DNA of 34,353 bases from Bacteroidales bacterium UBA1215 (GTDB taxonomy: Bacteria; Bacteroidota; Bacteroidia; Bacteroidales; WCHB1-69): positions 10,443 to 44,795 of the forward strand of contig DBXJ01000044.1 of assembly GCA_002309475.1 (NCBI GenBank). Direction: 5' to 3'. Position 1 is the stretch's first letter, and the number at the start of each line of letters is the position of its first letter. This document shows, one piece after another, positions 16,028 to 24,153 of this stretch. The notes under the pieces were generated by a model. That model was not told the origin of the DNA. It saw only the letters and a list, made by a program, of their open reading frames with translations, and searched no databases. The translations under genes and the position numbers were made by a program.

Positions 16028-17737
16028 ATGAAGAAAAATTTTGTAAGTTTAGCAGTGGCCACTGCACTGGTTTTTGCAACAAGTGCAGCTATGGCATGTA
16101 CCAATTTCTTAGTTACTAAAGGAGCTAGTACAGACGGTTCCACGTTTATTTCCTATGCAGCCGATTCTCATACATTGTACGGAGAGTTGTACTATCGTAA
16201 GGCTGCCACCTATCCTGCCGGAACTATGTTTACCGTTTATGATTGGGATAGTGGTAAAAAATTGGGTGAAATACCACAAGTTGCCAAAACCTATTCTGTT
16301 GTCGGCAATATGAATGAATGCCAATTGGCTATAGGGGAAACTACCTACGGCGGTTTGGAAGATTTGTACAAACCAAATGGTATAATTGACTATGGCAGTT
16401 TGATTTACCTTACTTTGCAACGTGCCTCCAATGCTCGTGAGGCTATCAAGACTATGGCAGAATTGCTGGCAACCTATGGCTATGCAAGCGAAGGTGAATC
16501 TTTTTCAATCGCAGACCCTAATGAAGTTTGGGTGATGGATTTGATTGGAAAAGGTGAAAAAATAAATAATAAAAAATGGACAAAAGGAGCAGTTTGGGTG
16601 GCTCGCAGAGTGCCGGACGGCTACATTTGTGCTCATGCCAATCAAGCCCGTATTACTACTTTCCCTATGGAAAAACAATCTAAAAATAGTATTAGTAGCA
16701 AAAATTTGAAACGTATTTTTGAAAAAGATATAGACGTAGTTTATGCATACGATGTAGTGGAATTTGCTCGTATGAAAGGTTTATATAGCGGCAAAGATGA
16801 AGATTTTAGTTTTTGTGAAACTTACAATCCGCTTACCTTTGGAGGTGCAAGAGGTTGTGAAGCACGTGTTTATGCTTTCTTCCATCGTGCTGCAGACAAT
16901 ATGCAACAATACGAAGATTATGCCATGGGGCATAATTTGAAAAATAGAATGCCATTGTGGGTGAAGCCATCCAAGAAAATCAGTGTGTTAGACATGATGT
17001 CATTCATGCGTGACCACTACGAAGGTACTGCCATGGATATGACAAAAGATTTGGGTGCAGGTCCTTATAAATGTCCTTATCGTTGGCGTCCTATGGGTTG
17101 GGAAATAGATGGAAAAACCTACGTTCACGAACGTGCCACTTCCACCCAACAAACCGGATTTTCTTTTATCGCACAATGTCGTTCTTGGTTGCCCAATAAA
17201 GTGGGTGGCATTCTTTGGTTTGGCGTAGACGATACTTATAGCACCGTTTATTGTCCTATGTATTGTGGTATTACTCAAATACCATTGTACTTCCAAGAAG
17301 GCAATGGAAATATGGTAACCTATTCTCCAACATCTGCATTCTGGTTGTTCAATCAAGTTGCCAATTTTGTATATTCCCGTTATGATGCCATGATAGTGGA
17401 TTTACAAAAAGTACAAAGTACTTTGGAAACCGGCTATGTAAAATCGGTAGCTGACAATGATGCAAAAGTGAAAAATCTTTCCGGTGACCAATTGACAGCC
17501 GCTTTGAATAAATATTCCAACGAGCAAGCTGACAATATGTTCACTGCATGGACCAACCTAAGTCATTATTTGTTGGTAAAATATATGGATGGAAATATCA
17601 AGAAAGAAAAGGACGGTCGTTTTATGGAAAGTGAAGACCGTCCGGGACAAAATGTCTTCCCCGATCAGCCAAGATATCCTGACTGGTGGTATAGAAAAAT
17701 AGTGGAAGATCATGGAGATGTTTTGATTCAAAAATAA
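16028..17737 (+). CDS. C69 family dipeptidase (PepD-like), exported
   Basis: The product is 569 residues. The signal peptide MKKNFVSLAVATALVFATSA, then AMA, is followed directly by Cys24 in CTNFLVTKGASTDGS. This is the N-terminal nucleophile exposed by cleavage in the Ntn-hydrolase fold of C69 peptidases. Further family marks are the NECQLAIGETTYGG segment, ADPNEVWVMDLIGKG, WVARRVPDGYICAHANQARI and, in the second half, GGILWFGVDDTYSTVYCPMY. These enzymes cleave dipeptides in the periplasm and are common in peptide-fermenting Bacteroidales. Although AMAC looks like a weak lipobox, the Cys is the catalytic residue. It follows the DUF6913 gene by 14 bases and has no promoter of its own that I can see. 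Confidence 0.93.
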   Translation: MKKNFVSLAVATALVFATSAAMACTNFLVTKGASTDGSTFISYAADSHTLYGELYYRKAATYPAGTMFTVYDWDSGKKLGEIPQVAKTYSVVGNMNECQLAIGETTYGGLEDLYKPNGIIDYGSLIYLTLQRASNAREAIKTMAELLATYGYASEGESFSIADPNEVWVMDLIGKGEKINNKKWTKGAVWVARRVPDGYICAHANQARITTFPMEKQSKNSISSKNLKRIFEKDIDVVYAYDVVEFARMKGLYSGKDEDFSFCETYNPLTFGGARGCEARVYAFFHRAADNMQQYEDYAMGHNLKNRMPLWVKPSKKISVLDMMSFMRDHYEGTAMDMTKDLGAGPYKCPYRWRPMGWEIDGKTYVHERATSTQQTGFSFIAQCRSWLPNKVGGILWFGVDDTYSTVYCPMYCGITQIPLYFQEGNGNMVTYSPTSAFWLFNQVANFVYSRYDAMIVDLQKVQSTLETGYVKSVADNDAKVKNLSGDQLTAALNKYSNEQADNMFTAWTNLSHYLLVKYMDGNIKKEKDGRFMESEDRPGQNVFPDQPRYPDWWYRKIVEDHGDVLIQK

Positions 17738-17797
17738 AAGAATTATACAAATTTCTGATAGAAATAAAATATTTAGCATTTATTGAAACCAAAAACT

Positions 17798-18859
17798 ATG
17801 AAAGAGATGAAAAAGGTAATGATGTTAGTCGTCGCAGTCGCAACTTTAATGTTAACGGGCTGCAAAAAAGAATTCACCATTACAGTGCAATCCAACAATT
17901 CAGCATGGGGTAGTGTAACAGGTGGCGGTACCTATGCCGAAGGAACTGTGATATCTATAGAAGCGAAAGCAAATAGCGGTTATCAATTTGTTTCTTGGCA
18001 AGACGGCAATACCAGCAATCCGCGTTCTATCACGGTAAAATCAAATGAAACCTATAAGGCGACATTTGAATGTATCTTATTGTTTTCTGTTTCTGAAACA
18101 GAGACAGTGTATTTTTCTCCCGGCAATTTGCAGTGGTGTGCCACAGGCAGCCATCAAGTGGCAGATGGTACAGCGGCAGGCACATGGCGATTTGCCCCCA
18201 ATCAGTGGGATACTATTGGTGCTGCCAACAACAACATAGATTCTGCCTATACAGGTTGGATAGATTTGTTTGGTTGGGGAACCAGTGGATATGAAGAAAA
18301 ATATCCTTATATGTCTAGTGGTGTTGAAACGGAATACGTACTCGGACCAAAAGATATTGCAGGTACTAATTATGATTGGGGTGTTTACAATGCTATTGAC
18401 AATCCTCAAACCAACAGTACAGATGCTCCCGGTACATGGCGTACGTTGACCTACGATGAATTAAATTATTTGATGGAGACTCGTACTACCACATCGGGCA
18501 TACGTTATGCAAAAGCTACAGTAAACGGAGTACAAGGATTAGTCATTGTTCCTGACCGTTGGAATACCTCTGTTTATACGCTCAATGAAACCAATACAAT
18601 AAATTCAACATTTGCCTCTAATATTATTAATGGCACCGATTGGGATAAAATAGAGTCTTTCGGTTGTGTATTTCTGCCCGCTGCCGGCAATCGTGTAATG
18701 AATTCAACTTACAGTATAGGTATCCAAGGCTCTTATTGGACGACTACAACTACTTCGGGACGTGTATATTTCTTGAATTTCTACGCAAACGCTGTTAAAA
18801 TAGCTTACCAAAGTCGTATGGTGGGATATTCGGTGCGTTTGGTTCGTTCTGCCGAATAA
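17798..18859 (+). CDS. Lipoprotein with InlB-like repeat and C-terminal lectin-like FISUMP domain
   Basis: The product is 353 residues from ATG at 17798; ATG at 17807 is also possible, and a TTG at 17783 is less likely. The signal peptide ends in the lipobox MLTGC followed by KKE, so it is a lipoprotein, possibly surface-exposed given the charged residues after the Cys. Residues about 26-90 form a bacterial Ig-like/InlB-B-type repeat (GSVTGGGTYAEGTVISIEAK, GYQFVSWQDG). The remainder is a FISUMP/C-type-lectin-like domain (FSPGNLQW, GTWRFAPNQWDTIG, GWIDLFGWGTSGY, GTWRTLTYDEL, GYSVRLVR). It is a paralogue of the C-terminal half of the 5787-7598 protein. Its 3' end keeps the local A+T-rich codon use and shows no sign of adenine-directed variation. 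Ligand unknown. Confidence 0.8.
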   Translation: MKEMKKVMMLVVAVATLMLTGCKKEFTITVQSNNSAWGSVTGGGTYAEGTVISIEAKANSGYQFVSWQDGNTSNPRSITVKSNETYKATFECILLFSVSETETVYFSPGNLQWCATGSHQVADGTAAGTWRFAPNQWDTIGAANNNIDSAYTGWIDLFGWGTSGYEEKYPYMSSGVETEYVLGPKDIAGTNYDWGVYNAIDNPQTNSTDAPGTWRTLTYDELNYLMETRTTTSGIRYAKATVNGVQGLVIVPDRWNTSVYTLNETNTINSTFASNIINGTDWDKIESFGCVFLPAAGNRVMNSTYSIGIQGSYWTTTTTSGRVYFLNFYANAVKIAYQSRMVGYSVRLVRSAE

Positions 18860-18930
18860 ATCTTTTTGGCAAGAGATGTAAACTTTGTTTGTCTAAGATT
18901 CAAATAACTACCTATTAATAAGGTATGCAA

Positions 18931-18955
18931 AAAGGGTACTCCATGAGTACCCTTT
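18931..18955 (-). terminator. Terminator between convergent genes
   Basis: A perfect 10-bp stem (18931-18940 with 18946-18955) and a 5-base loop. Read on the minus strand it runs into TTTTT, so it mainly serves the HerA-like gene. It may also stop transcripts from the lipoprotein gene. Confidence 0.8.
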
Positions 18956-18979
18956 ATATATCATATCGTAAAACAAATA

Positions 18980-20572
18980 TTACTTCAGCAAATTACCCAA
19001 GATATCTCGTGTAAGTTCACGAGTAATAGTCCGAGTGGCGGCAGAAGTGGTGTTTTTTACCATTTTTTCTGTAGTAGATTTGGTGGATTTGCTCTTTTTA
19101 CCCGTCACTTTGTTACTTACTGCTGTTCCAACAGCAGTAGCAGCCGTGGCAGTAGCAGCAGTAAATATAGCCTTTAGTACTTTGGAAAAGATACCCTTTC
19201 CTTTCCCTTTAGCACTTGTTTTGTCTATTTTTCCCGATGCTGCAGGTGTGGTATTTTTAGTAGGTGCTACTATAACTTCGTCTTGAGCTTCGCTTTCTTT
19301 GAGTAACATTTCAAAGGCACTCTCGCGATCTATCGGTGTATCGTATTTTCCGTAGATACGGCTTTGTTTGATAATATCCAATCTTTGTCCTTCGCTGATG
19401 GCACCTATTTGTGAAAGCGGGAACAATATCTTGGCACGTTGTACTATGCTGGGAGCACCTTTTTCGTCCAAGAAGCTGACCAAGGCTTCTCCGGTTTCCA
19501 AGGTGGTGATGGCTTCGTCGGTTTTGAAATTCGGGTTGGCTCTAAAAGTATCTGCGGCAGTGCGAACCGCTTTCTGATCTTTGGGAGTGTAGGCTCTTAA
19601 AGCGTGTTGAACACGATTGCCTAATTGTCCGAGTATGTTTTCAGGTATGTCGGTAGGACTTTGGGTGATAAAATAAATGCCTACGCCTTTGCTTCTAATC
19701 AAACGAATAACCTGTTCTATTTTATCGGTCATGGCTTTGGAGGTATCTTCAAAAAGCATGTGAGCTTCGTCGAAGAAGAATACTAATTTGGGCATGTCCA
19801 AGTCACCGACCTCAGGCAGGGTGGAGTAGAGTTCGGACAATAGCCACAACAGGAAGGTGGAATATAGTTTGGGTTGCAGCATCAATTTGTCTGCTGCCAG
19901 CACACTCATCACACCTTTGCCGCTTTCGGTTTGGAGAAAATCGTAAATGTCAAAGCTCGGTTCTCCGAAAAATTTGTTGGCACCTTGATTTTCCAATTGT
20001 AACAATGCCCTTTGTATGGCACCTATGGATGTGGCTGATATATTCCCATATTGCGTAGTATATTCTTTGGCATGTTGTGATACATAGTTGAGCATGGATT
20101 GCAAGTCTTTCAAATCCAATAGCAACAATCCTCGCTCGTCGGCTATACGGAATACTATATTAAGAACACCATCTTGGGTGTCGTTGAGACCGAGCAGGCG
20201 GGAAAGTAGTTGTGGTCCCATTTGTGAGATAGTGGCACGGATAGGATGACCTTGTTCACCGTAAACATCGTAAAAACGAACAGGGCATGCTTGGAATTGT
20301 GGTTGCTCTATTCCGAATTCTGTTAGACGTTTTTCAATAAAACCACTCATCTGACCTGTTTGGCTGATGCCGGAGAGGTCTCCTTTCATGTCTGCCATAA
20401 AACAAGGAACTCCTGCTTGACAAAAAGTTTCTGCCATTACTTGTAGGGTAACCGTTTTTCCGGTACCTGTAGCACCTGCAATTAAACCATGACGATTGGC
20501 CATTTTTCCTTTGATGGCAAGTGCTCCATCTTTGCAATGGGCAATGTATAGCCCGTGATTGTTATCGTACAT
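18980..20572 (-). CDS. HerA-like ATPase, DUF853/YjgR family
   Basis: The product is 530 residues. Walker A is GATGTGKT at residues 33-40 and Walker B is KLVFFFDEAHMLFED near residue 265. The arginine-finger region is GVGIYFITQSPTDIPENILG, followed by NRVQHALRAYTPKDQKAVR. This is the DUF853 branch of the HerA/FtsK ATPases, cytoplasmic proteins with a predicted DNA-translocase or helicase role that is poorly tested. The last 60 or so residues are a low-complexity Ala/Thr/Lys tail containing a hydrophobic patch (AIFTAATATAATAVGTAV), usual for this family. It is transcribed alone from the promoter at 20607-20614. No nuclease or defence partner gene adjoins it, so there is no reason to call it a defence system. 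Confidence 0.9.
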   Translation of the reverse strand: MYDNNHGLYIAHCKDGALAIKGKMANRHGLIAGATGTGKTVTLQVMAETFCQAGVPCFMADMKGDLSGISQTGQMSGFIEKRLTEFGIEQPQFQACPVRFYDVYGEQGHPIRATISQMGPQLLSRLLGLNDTQDGVLNIVFRIADERGLLLLDLKDLQSMLNYVSQHAKEYTTQYGNISATSIGAIQRALLQLENQGANKFFGEPSFDIYDFLQTESGKGVMSVLAADKLMLQPKLYSTFLLWLLSELYSTLPEVGDLDMPKLVFFFDEAHMLFEDTSKAMTDKIEQVIRLIRSKGVGIYFITQSPTDIPENILGQLGNRVQHALRAYTPKDQKAVRTAADTFRANPNFKTDEAITTLETGEALVSFLDEKGAPSIVQRAKILFPLSQIGAISEGQRLDIIKQSRIYGKYDTPIDRESAFEMLLKESEAQDEVIVAPTKNTTPAASGKIDKTSAKGKGKGIFSKVLKAIFTAATATAATAVGTAVSNKVTGKKSKSTKSTTEKMVKNTTSAATRTITRELTRDILGNLLK

Positions 20573-20606
20573 ATTGTATGTGTTTGTTTATGTAAAAATA
20601 ATTTTG

Positions 20607-20614
20607 CAAATGTA
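20607..20614 (-). promoter_or_regulatory. Bacteroidetes -7 element for the HerA-like gene
   Basis: The minus strand reads TACATTTG followed by C, about 34 bases before the ATG at 20572. No good -33 element is seen. Confidence 0.55.
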
Positions 20615-20705
20615 GCAAAAATTTTTTTGCCATCATTCAATTTTATCAATAAAAGCAATTTTTTTGCGGAATACGAGAAAAATTCATTTATGCTTGTGGT
20701 TTCTT

Positions 20706-21167
20706 TTAATCGTGTGTAATTTCTACTTTATAATCATACACATATTTGCCACTATCTTTGTCCAATTTTTTATTGCCGTCGGTCCAAATAAAATGATATC
20801 CGTTTTCGCTGATATTGCCATGGGTTGTACCGGAATCTATTGCTTGTTTGATACGTTCTATGGCATTGTTTAGTACAGATTGCAACATAGTGTCCGTATC
20901 GTTGGACAAGGTGAAAGAAATATCGGGCATTTCAGTTACTCCCCTTCCTTTGCATGTTATGATGATACTTCTATCTCCATTGGCCGTCAGTATTTCAGTT
21001 TTTTCAACGGTACGATATCCGATATATCTTATTCCATCGTCAAGTTTTACAATTTTTCCGCCTTTAATGGAGATATCTATTGTTTTTTTGTTTTGAGCAT
21101 TAGCGTCAAGCATGCTTGCAGTGCTGATAGCTACGATTAACATGGTTAAATACAAAATCTTTTTCAT
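20706..21167 (-). CDS. Secreted protein of unknown function
   Basis: The product is 153 residues with a signal peptide (MKKILYLTMLIVAISTASML, then DANAQ). The mature part is mostly predicted beta strands (IDISIKGGKIVKLDDGIRYI, SIIITCKGRGVTEMPDISF) with a helix near residue 105 (MLQSVLNNAIERIKQAID) and a C-terminal strand pair (YHFIWTDGNKK, YVYDYKVEITHD). I do not recognise the family. It has one Cys. The promoter (21237-21263) lies in a segment repeated upstream of the lipoprotein gene that ends at 21759, so the two units may be coregulated. Confidence 0.7.
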   Translation of the reverse strand: MKKILYLTMLIVAISTASMLDANAQNKKTIDISIKGGKIVKLDDGIRYIGYRTVEKTEILTANGDRSIIITCKGRGVTEMPDISFTLSNDTDTMLQSVLNNAIERIKQAIDSGTTHGNISENGYHFIWTDGNKKLDKDSGKYVYDYKVEITHD

Positions 21168-21235
21168 TTGCTTTTGTTTTAAAGTTGAATAATTATTTTT
21201 TAATAAGACCTATTGATGCAACAGACCAATATTTT

Positions 21236-21306
21236 GCAAAAATAATAAAAAATACAATACAAAAATATATTTGATTGAAATTTGCTACATATCGGTGCTG
21301 GATGAA
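21236..21306. repeat. Duplicated promoter region, copy A
   Basis: The first 49 bases (21236-21284) match 22951-22999 at 43 positions without gaps by hand alignment. Similarity continues, weaker and mostly with transitions, to about 21306. Copy A holds the promoter of the 20706-21167 gene. Confidence 0.75.
21237..21263 (-). promoter_or_regulatory. Bacteroidetes promoter for the 20706-21167 gene
   Basis: On the minus strand, TTTG (21263-21260) and TATTTTTG (21244-21237) are 19 bases apart, leaving a leader of about 65 bases. Confidence 0.65.
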
Positions 21307-21307
21307 T

Positions 21308-21814
21308 TTATTGCATATTATACATTTCTTCTGCAGAATAACTTTTTATGTGAATCACTTTTTTGTTTTTGGTTTTAATTTCGATAATATTTCCATATTC
21401 CCAATTGAGTATGTCGCACAAAGAAGCGGTATCTACAAAAACACGCTCTTTACTATATAGTTGCGGATATTTTTCTGCAATACCTTCGCCTACAATCAAC
21501 ATTGTATTGGTTCCGCTTTCGGGAAATAAAACATAAATGGCAGTGCTGACGCAACCTCCGCAAGATGCACTCGGAATGATAAAATAAGTGTATTCATGTG
21601 AAGGAACATCTATTTTCAAGCTATCTGTGTAGGCAGTGAATATTTTTGTTTCCCGGCAATAGGGAGTGGTATCTTGGGTTGTATTTTCCTCTTGTTCGGT
21701 TTGCAAATATCTTTCCCAAGGTTTTTCTTGTTTGGATTGACAACTGAATATCAAACAACTAATCAAAAATAAACCAAGTGGCATTATCTTCATTTTTCTT
21801 ATTGTCTTTTTCAT
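21308..21814 (-). CDS. Small lipoprotein with CGGC motif, possibly thioredoxin-like
   Basis: From ATG at 21814 the product is 168 residues; ATGs at 21820, 21793 and 21784 are also in frame. The signal peptide ends in LISCLIFSC followed by QSK, a plausible lipobox. The mature part has strand TYFIIPSASCGGCVSTAIYV with a Cys-Gly-Gly-Cys pair at the start of a helix. Then come TNTMLIVGEG, RVFVDTASLC and a final strand pair NIIEIKTKNKKVIHIKS. This beta-CxxC-helix order suggests a divergent thioredoxin-like fold, but I cannot confirm it. The start lies about 56 bases inside the upstream gene, so it is coupled to that lipoprotein gene and shares its promoter. Confidence 0.65.
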   Translation of the reverse strand: MKKTIRKMKIMPLGLFLISCLIFSCQSKQEKPWERYLQTEQEENTTQDTTPYCRETKIFTAYTDSLKIDVPSHEYTYFIIPSASCGGCVSTAIYVLFPESGTNTMLIVGEGIAEKYPQLYSKERVFVDTASLCDILNWEYGNIIEIKTKNKKVIHIKSYSAEEMYNMQ

Positions 21815-22886
21815 TTTCATTATTTTGTTTAAAAATTAGTACACCTTGTTCATTAATGAGAATATTTCCTAATGGTAATGCATATTCATCTCCGTCAAAA
21901 AATACTTCATACTTGATATTAAATTTTTCATCTGCAACAATAATCAAATAGTCTGTAGCAATATCGGTTTTGAAGATTTCATTTTTATCTTGGGGACGTG
22001 GTAAGCATAAAACACGTAAATATACATTTCTGTATGAATCATAAATCAACGGGCCATAATATGTACAAGTGGAATGTAAATGTATTGTTACAGCAATAGC
22101 GGTTTGGTCTTCTTTTTTTTGGAAGGGGATTCGGTTATGAAACTTACTTCCATAATAACAGTCCTTTATTCTTCTTCCTAATGAATCGCATAGAACTATT
22201 GAATCATGCAATTTTGTATAGCAAATAATTTCATTCCGGTTTTTATTGTAGCAATAGTATAGAAAGCCATGGTCAAAATAGTTGTTATCCGGATATGACT
22301 GAGGATACCGGCCGAAAAAAGAAACAGGAATGATATTGGTATCTTTGTCTATATCAAAAATGAGAAATAACGGTATTTTGTTTTTTAACATCAATGAATA
22401 GCCTTCCGCGTAGCAATACCAGTAATAACATTCTGCAATCCATCGGTTTGTTCCTATTCGGGTCATCTGATTCGCACCTGCATGTATGATAAAATTCTTT
22501 CCCCAATAAGGGTGTGTTACTGTATTTTTGACGTTTTTCAGAAAGTTATAGTCACTTGTCAGTGTGTTTTTTAGCATTTCCCCGTTTTGTGTTGCTATAT
22601 AGTAAAAAATATTGGTGTCATTCAAAGGTGAGACACGCACAATTTTTGACGGTGAAACTAACAAAGTATCCGTTTTTTGATGCTTTATGTTATATGTAAT
22701 CATCGTGTGCATGTCTTTACTTGCAAAATAAATATTGTCGTTTGCAAGTATCGGATAATACGCTTTCAGTACATTGGTGTCAACGAAGATATTGCTTACG
22801 GAGAATTTATCTGACTTGAAAATTTCTGTTTCTTTGTTGCAGGCAACACAAATAATAAATAATAGGAAAATAAATACTTTTTTCAT
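21759..22886 (-). CDS. Lipoprotein, DUF4221-like or beta-propeller type
   Basis: From ATG at 22886 the product is 375 residues; in-frame ATGs at 22892 and 22916 are less likely. The signal peptide MKKVFIFLLFIICVAC ends in a lipobox with NKE after the Cys. The mature part is beta-rich, with repeated segments of the kind seen in propellers (YYPILANDNIYFASKDMHTM, RIGTNRWIAECYYWYC, GPLIYDSYRNVYLRVLCLPR, YLIIVADEKFNIKYEVFFDG). The layout resembles DUF4221 / six-bladed-propeller lipoproteins of Bacteroidales, a moderate-confidence guess. It has an unusual number of Tyr and Cys residues. It is cotranscribed with the CGGC lipoprotein, whose start it overlaps. Function unknown. Confidence 0.7.
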   Translation of the reverse strand: MKKVFIFLLFIICVACNKETEIFKSDKFSVSNIFVDTNVLKAYYPILANDNIYFASKDMHTMITYNIKHQKTDTLLVSPSKIVRVSPLNDTNIFYYIATQNGEMLKNTLTSDYNFLKNVKNTVTHPYWGKNFIIHAGANQMTRIGTNRWIAECYYWYCYAEGYSLMLKNKIPLFLIFDIDKDTNIIPVSFFGRYPQSYPDNNYFDHGFLYYCYNKNRNEIICYTKLHDSIVLCDSLGRRIKDCYYGSKFHNRIPFQKKEDQTAIAVTIHLHSTCTYYGPLIYDSYRNVYLRVLCLPRPQDKNEIFKTDIATDYLIIVADEKFNIKYEVFFDGDEYALPLGNILINEQGVLIFKQNNENEKDNKKNEDNATWFIFD

Positions 22887-22950
22887 ATTCATAAGATTAT
22901 TAAATGCTACATTCAAGTCACAAATGCAACTTTTGTTAAACTATTTTTTT

Positions 22951-23021
22951 GCAAAAATAATTAAAAAAACAATACAAAAGTGAATTTGATAGAAATTTGT
23001 TGTGTATCAGTGTTGAATAAA
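22951..23021. repeat. Duplicated promoter region, copy B
   Basis: Partner of 21236-21306: 43 of 49 positions identical over 22951-22999, then weaker. It holds the promoter of the two-lipoprotein operon. Confidence 0.75.
22952..22979 (-). promoter_or_regulatory. Bacteroidetes promoter for the lipoprotein operon
   Basis: On the minus strand, TTTG (22979-22976) and TATTTTTG (22959-22952) are 20 bases apart, leaving a leader of about 60 bases before ATG 22886. Confidence 0.65.
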
Positions 23022-23210
23022 TATTTCTATTGGTGTTGCTAAGAAAGTAGAAACAGAGACATTTAAAATCCGTTGCCGGAAAGAAACACGAGTTTGTTTC
23101 TTTAATTATGCAGTGGGTTGTGAAGAGCAATAGGTGTGCTTGATTTTACTTATCTTGCCAATGTGTCAACATTTGAATAGGAGCATTGTTGCTTATATTA
23201 ATTTTTTTAG
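23022..23210. other. Intergenic stretch without recognisable gene
   Basis: This completes the gap of about 350 bases between the divergent lipoprotein operon and RNase Z. Besides the two promoters and repeat copy B, I see only short open frames without a start context, and no structured RNA or tRNA. Confidence 0.5.
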
Positions 23211-23218
23211 TACTTTTG
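23211..23218 (+). promoter_or_regulatory. Bacteroidetes -7 element for RNase Z
   Basis: TACTTTTG followed by C, 21 bases before ATG 23239. It fixes that ATG as the start. Confidence 0.65.
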
Positions 23219-23238
23219 CAAATTGTAAAGTATATAAT

Positions 23239-24153
23239 ATGTCATTGTTTTTAACTGTTTTGGGAAGTAGTTCCGCCACTCCGACTGCATTTCGCTATCC
23301 GAGTGCCTATTTGCTTCGTTCCGATAGAATGAAATCGCTGATGTTGATAGATTGCGGGGAAGGCACACAAATGCAATTGCGAAGAAATAGTGTTTGTATG
23401 CAGAAAATAGAACATATTTTTATCAGCCATCTGCATGGAGATCATTTTTTCGGATTGTTTGGATTTATATTTTCCCAAAACCTTTTGGGCAGAAAAGCCC
23501 CCTTGCATATTTATGCTCATAAGCCACTAAAAGAATTGATAAATAATATGTTGTCGGTGGATGGTACGCAATTGCAATACGAAATCGTTTTTCACGCTAT
23601 CAAAGACGGCAATAGCACTTTGCTGAAAACCGACCGCATGATTGTAAAGGCATTTCCTCTCAACCATAGTATTAAAACACATGGCTTTGTTTTCACTGAA
23701 CAAGGTCCTCCTTATGTGTTGGACAAAGACTTTGTCAACCAATATCATCCTAACAAAGAATGGATGGAGAGGATAAAAAACGGAGCTGACTATGAAACAG
23801 AAGACGGAATTGTGCTTCCGCATGCACAAATCACCCGCAAGGTAGATAATTTAAAATCCTTTGCCTATTGTTCCGATACTGCCTATTCACCGGATGTGGT
23901 GAAGAAGATAAAAGGAGTGGATTTGCTTTACCATGAGGCTACTTTTATGCACGATTTAGCCGCCGTCGCTACCGATAAATATCATTCCACCTCTCAACAA
24001 GCTGCAGAAATAGCCAAGGCTGCTCGTGTGAAAAAATTGTTGGTAGGGCATTTTTCAGCACGCTACAAAGATATCAATCCTTTGGTGAATGAAGCCAAGG
24101 AAGTGTTTGCCAATACAAGTCCAGCCATAGAAGGCATGGTTGTGAAAGCCTGA
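23239..24153 (+). CDS. rnz: Ribonuclease Z
   Basis: The product is 304 residues, the usual length for the short bacterial form. The metallo-beta-lactamase motifs are in place: HLHGDH at residues 64-69, then NHSIKTHGF, YCSDTAY, HEATF, the family-typical KYHSTSQQAAEIA and GHFSARY. It cleaves precursor tRNAs after the discriminator base using two zinc ions, in the cytoplasm. This fits tRNA genes without an encoded CCA, as in the cluster at the end of this window. An in-frame upstream start at 23134 would give 35 extra residues but lies before the promoter, so I reject it. The stop directly abuts the stop of the convergent pyrD gene. Confidence 0.95.
   Translation: MSLFLTVLGSSSATPTAFRYPSAYLLRSDRMKSLMLIDCGEGTQMQLRRNSVCMQKIEHIFISHLHGDHFFGLFGFIFSQNLLGRKAPLHIYAHKPLKELINNMLSVDGTQLQYEIVFHAIKDGNSTLLKTDRMIVKAFPLNHSIKTHGFVFTEQGPPYVLDKDFVNQYHPNKEWMERIKNGADYETEDGIVLPHAQITRKVDNLKSFAYCSDTAYSPDVVKKIKGVDLLYHEATFMHDLAAVATDKYHSTSQQAAEIAKAARVKKLLVGHFSARYKDINPLVNEAKEVFANTSPAIEGMVVKA

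Noticed and set aside
18686..18847. Second possible variable repeat at the end of the lipoprotein gene
   Set aside because: Its G+C (41%) and codons match the rest of the gene, and the AAC/AAT-derived pattern is missing. It looks like an ordinary paralogue.
18980..20572. HerA-like ATPase as part of a defence system
   Set aside because: DUF853/YjgR proteins are widespread single genes. No nuclease, Sir2 or other partner gene adjoins it.
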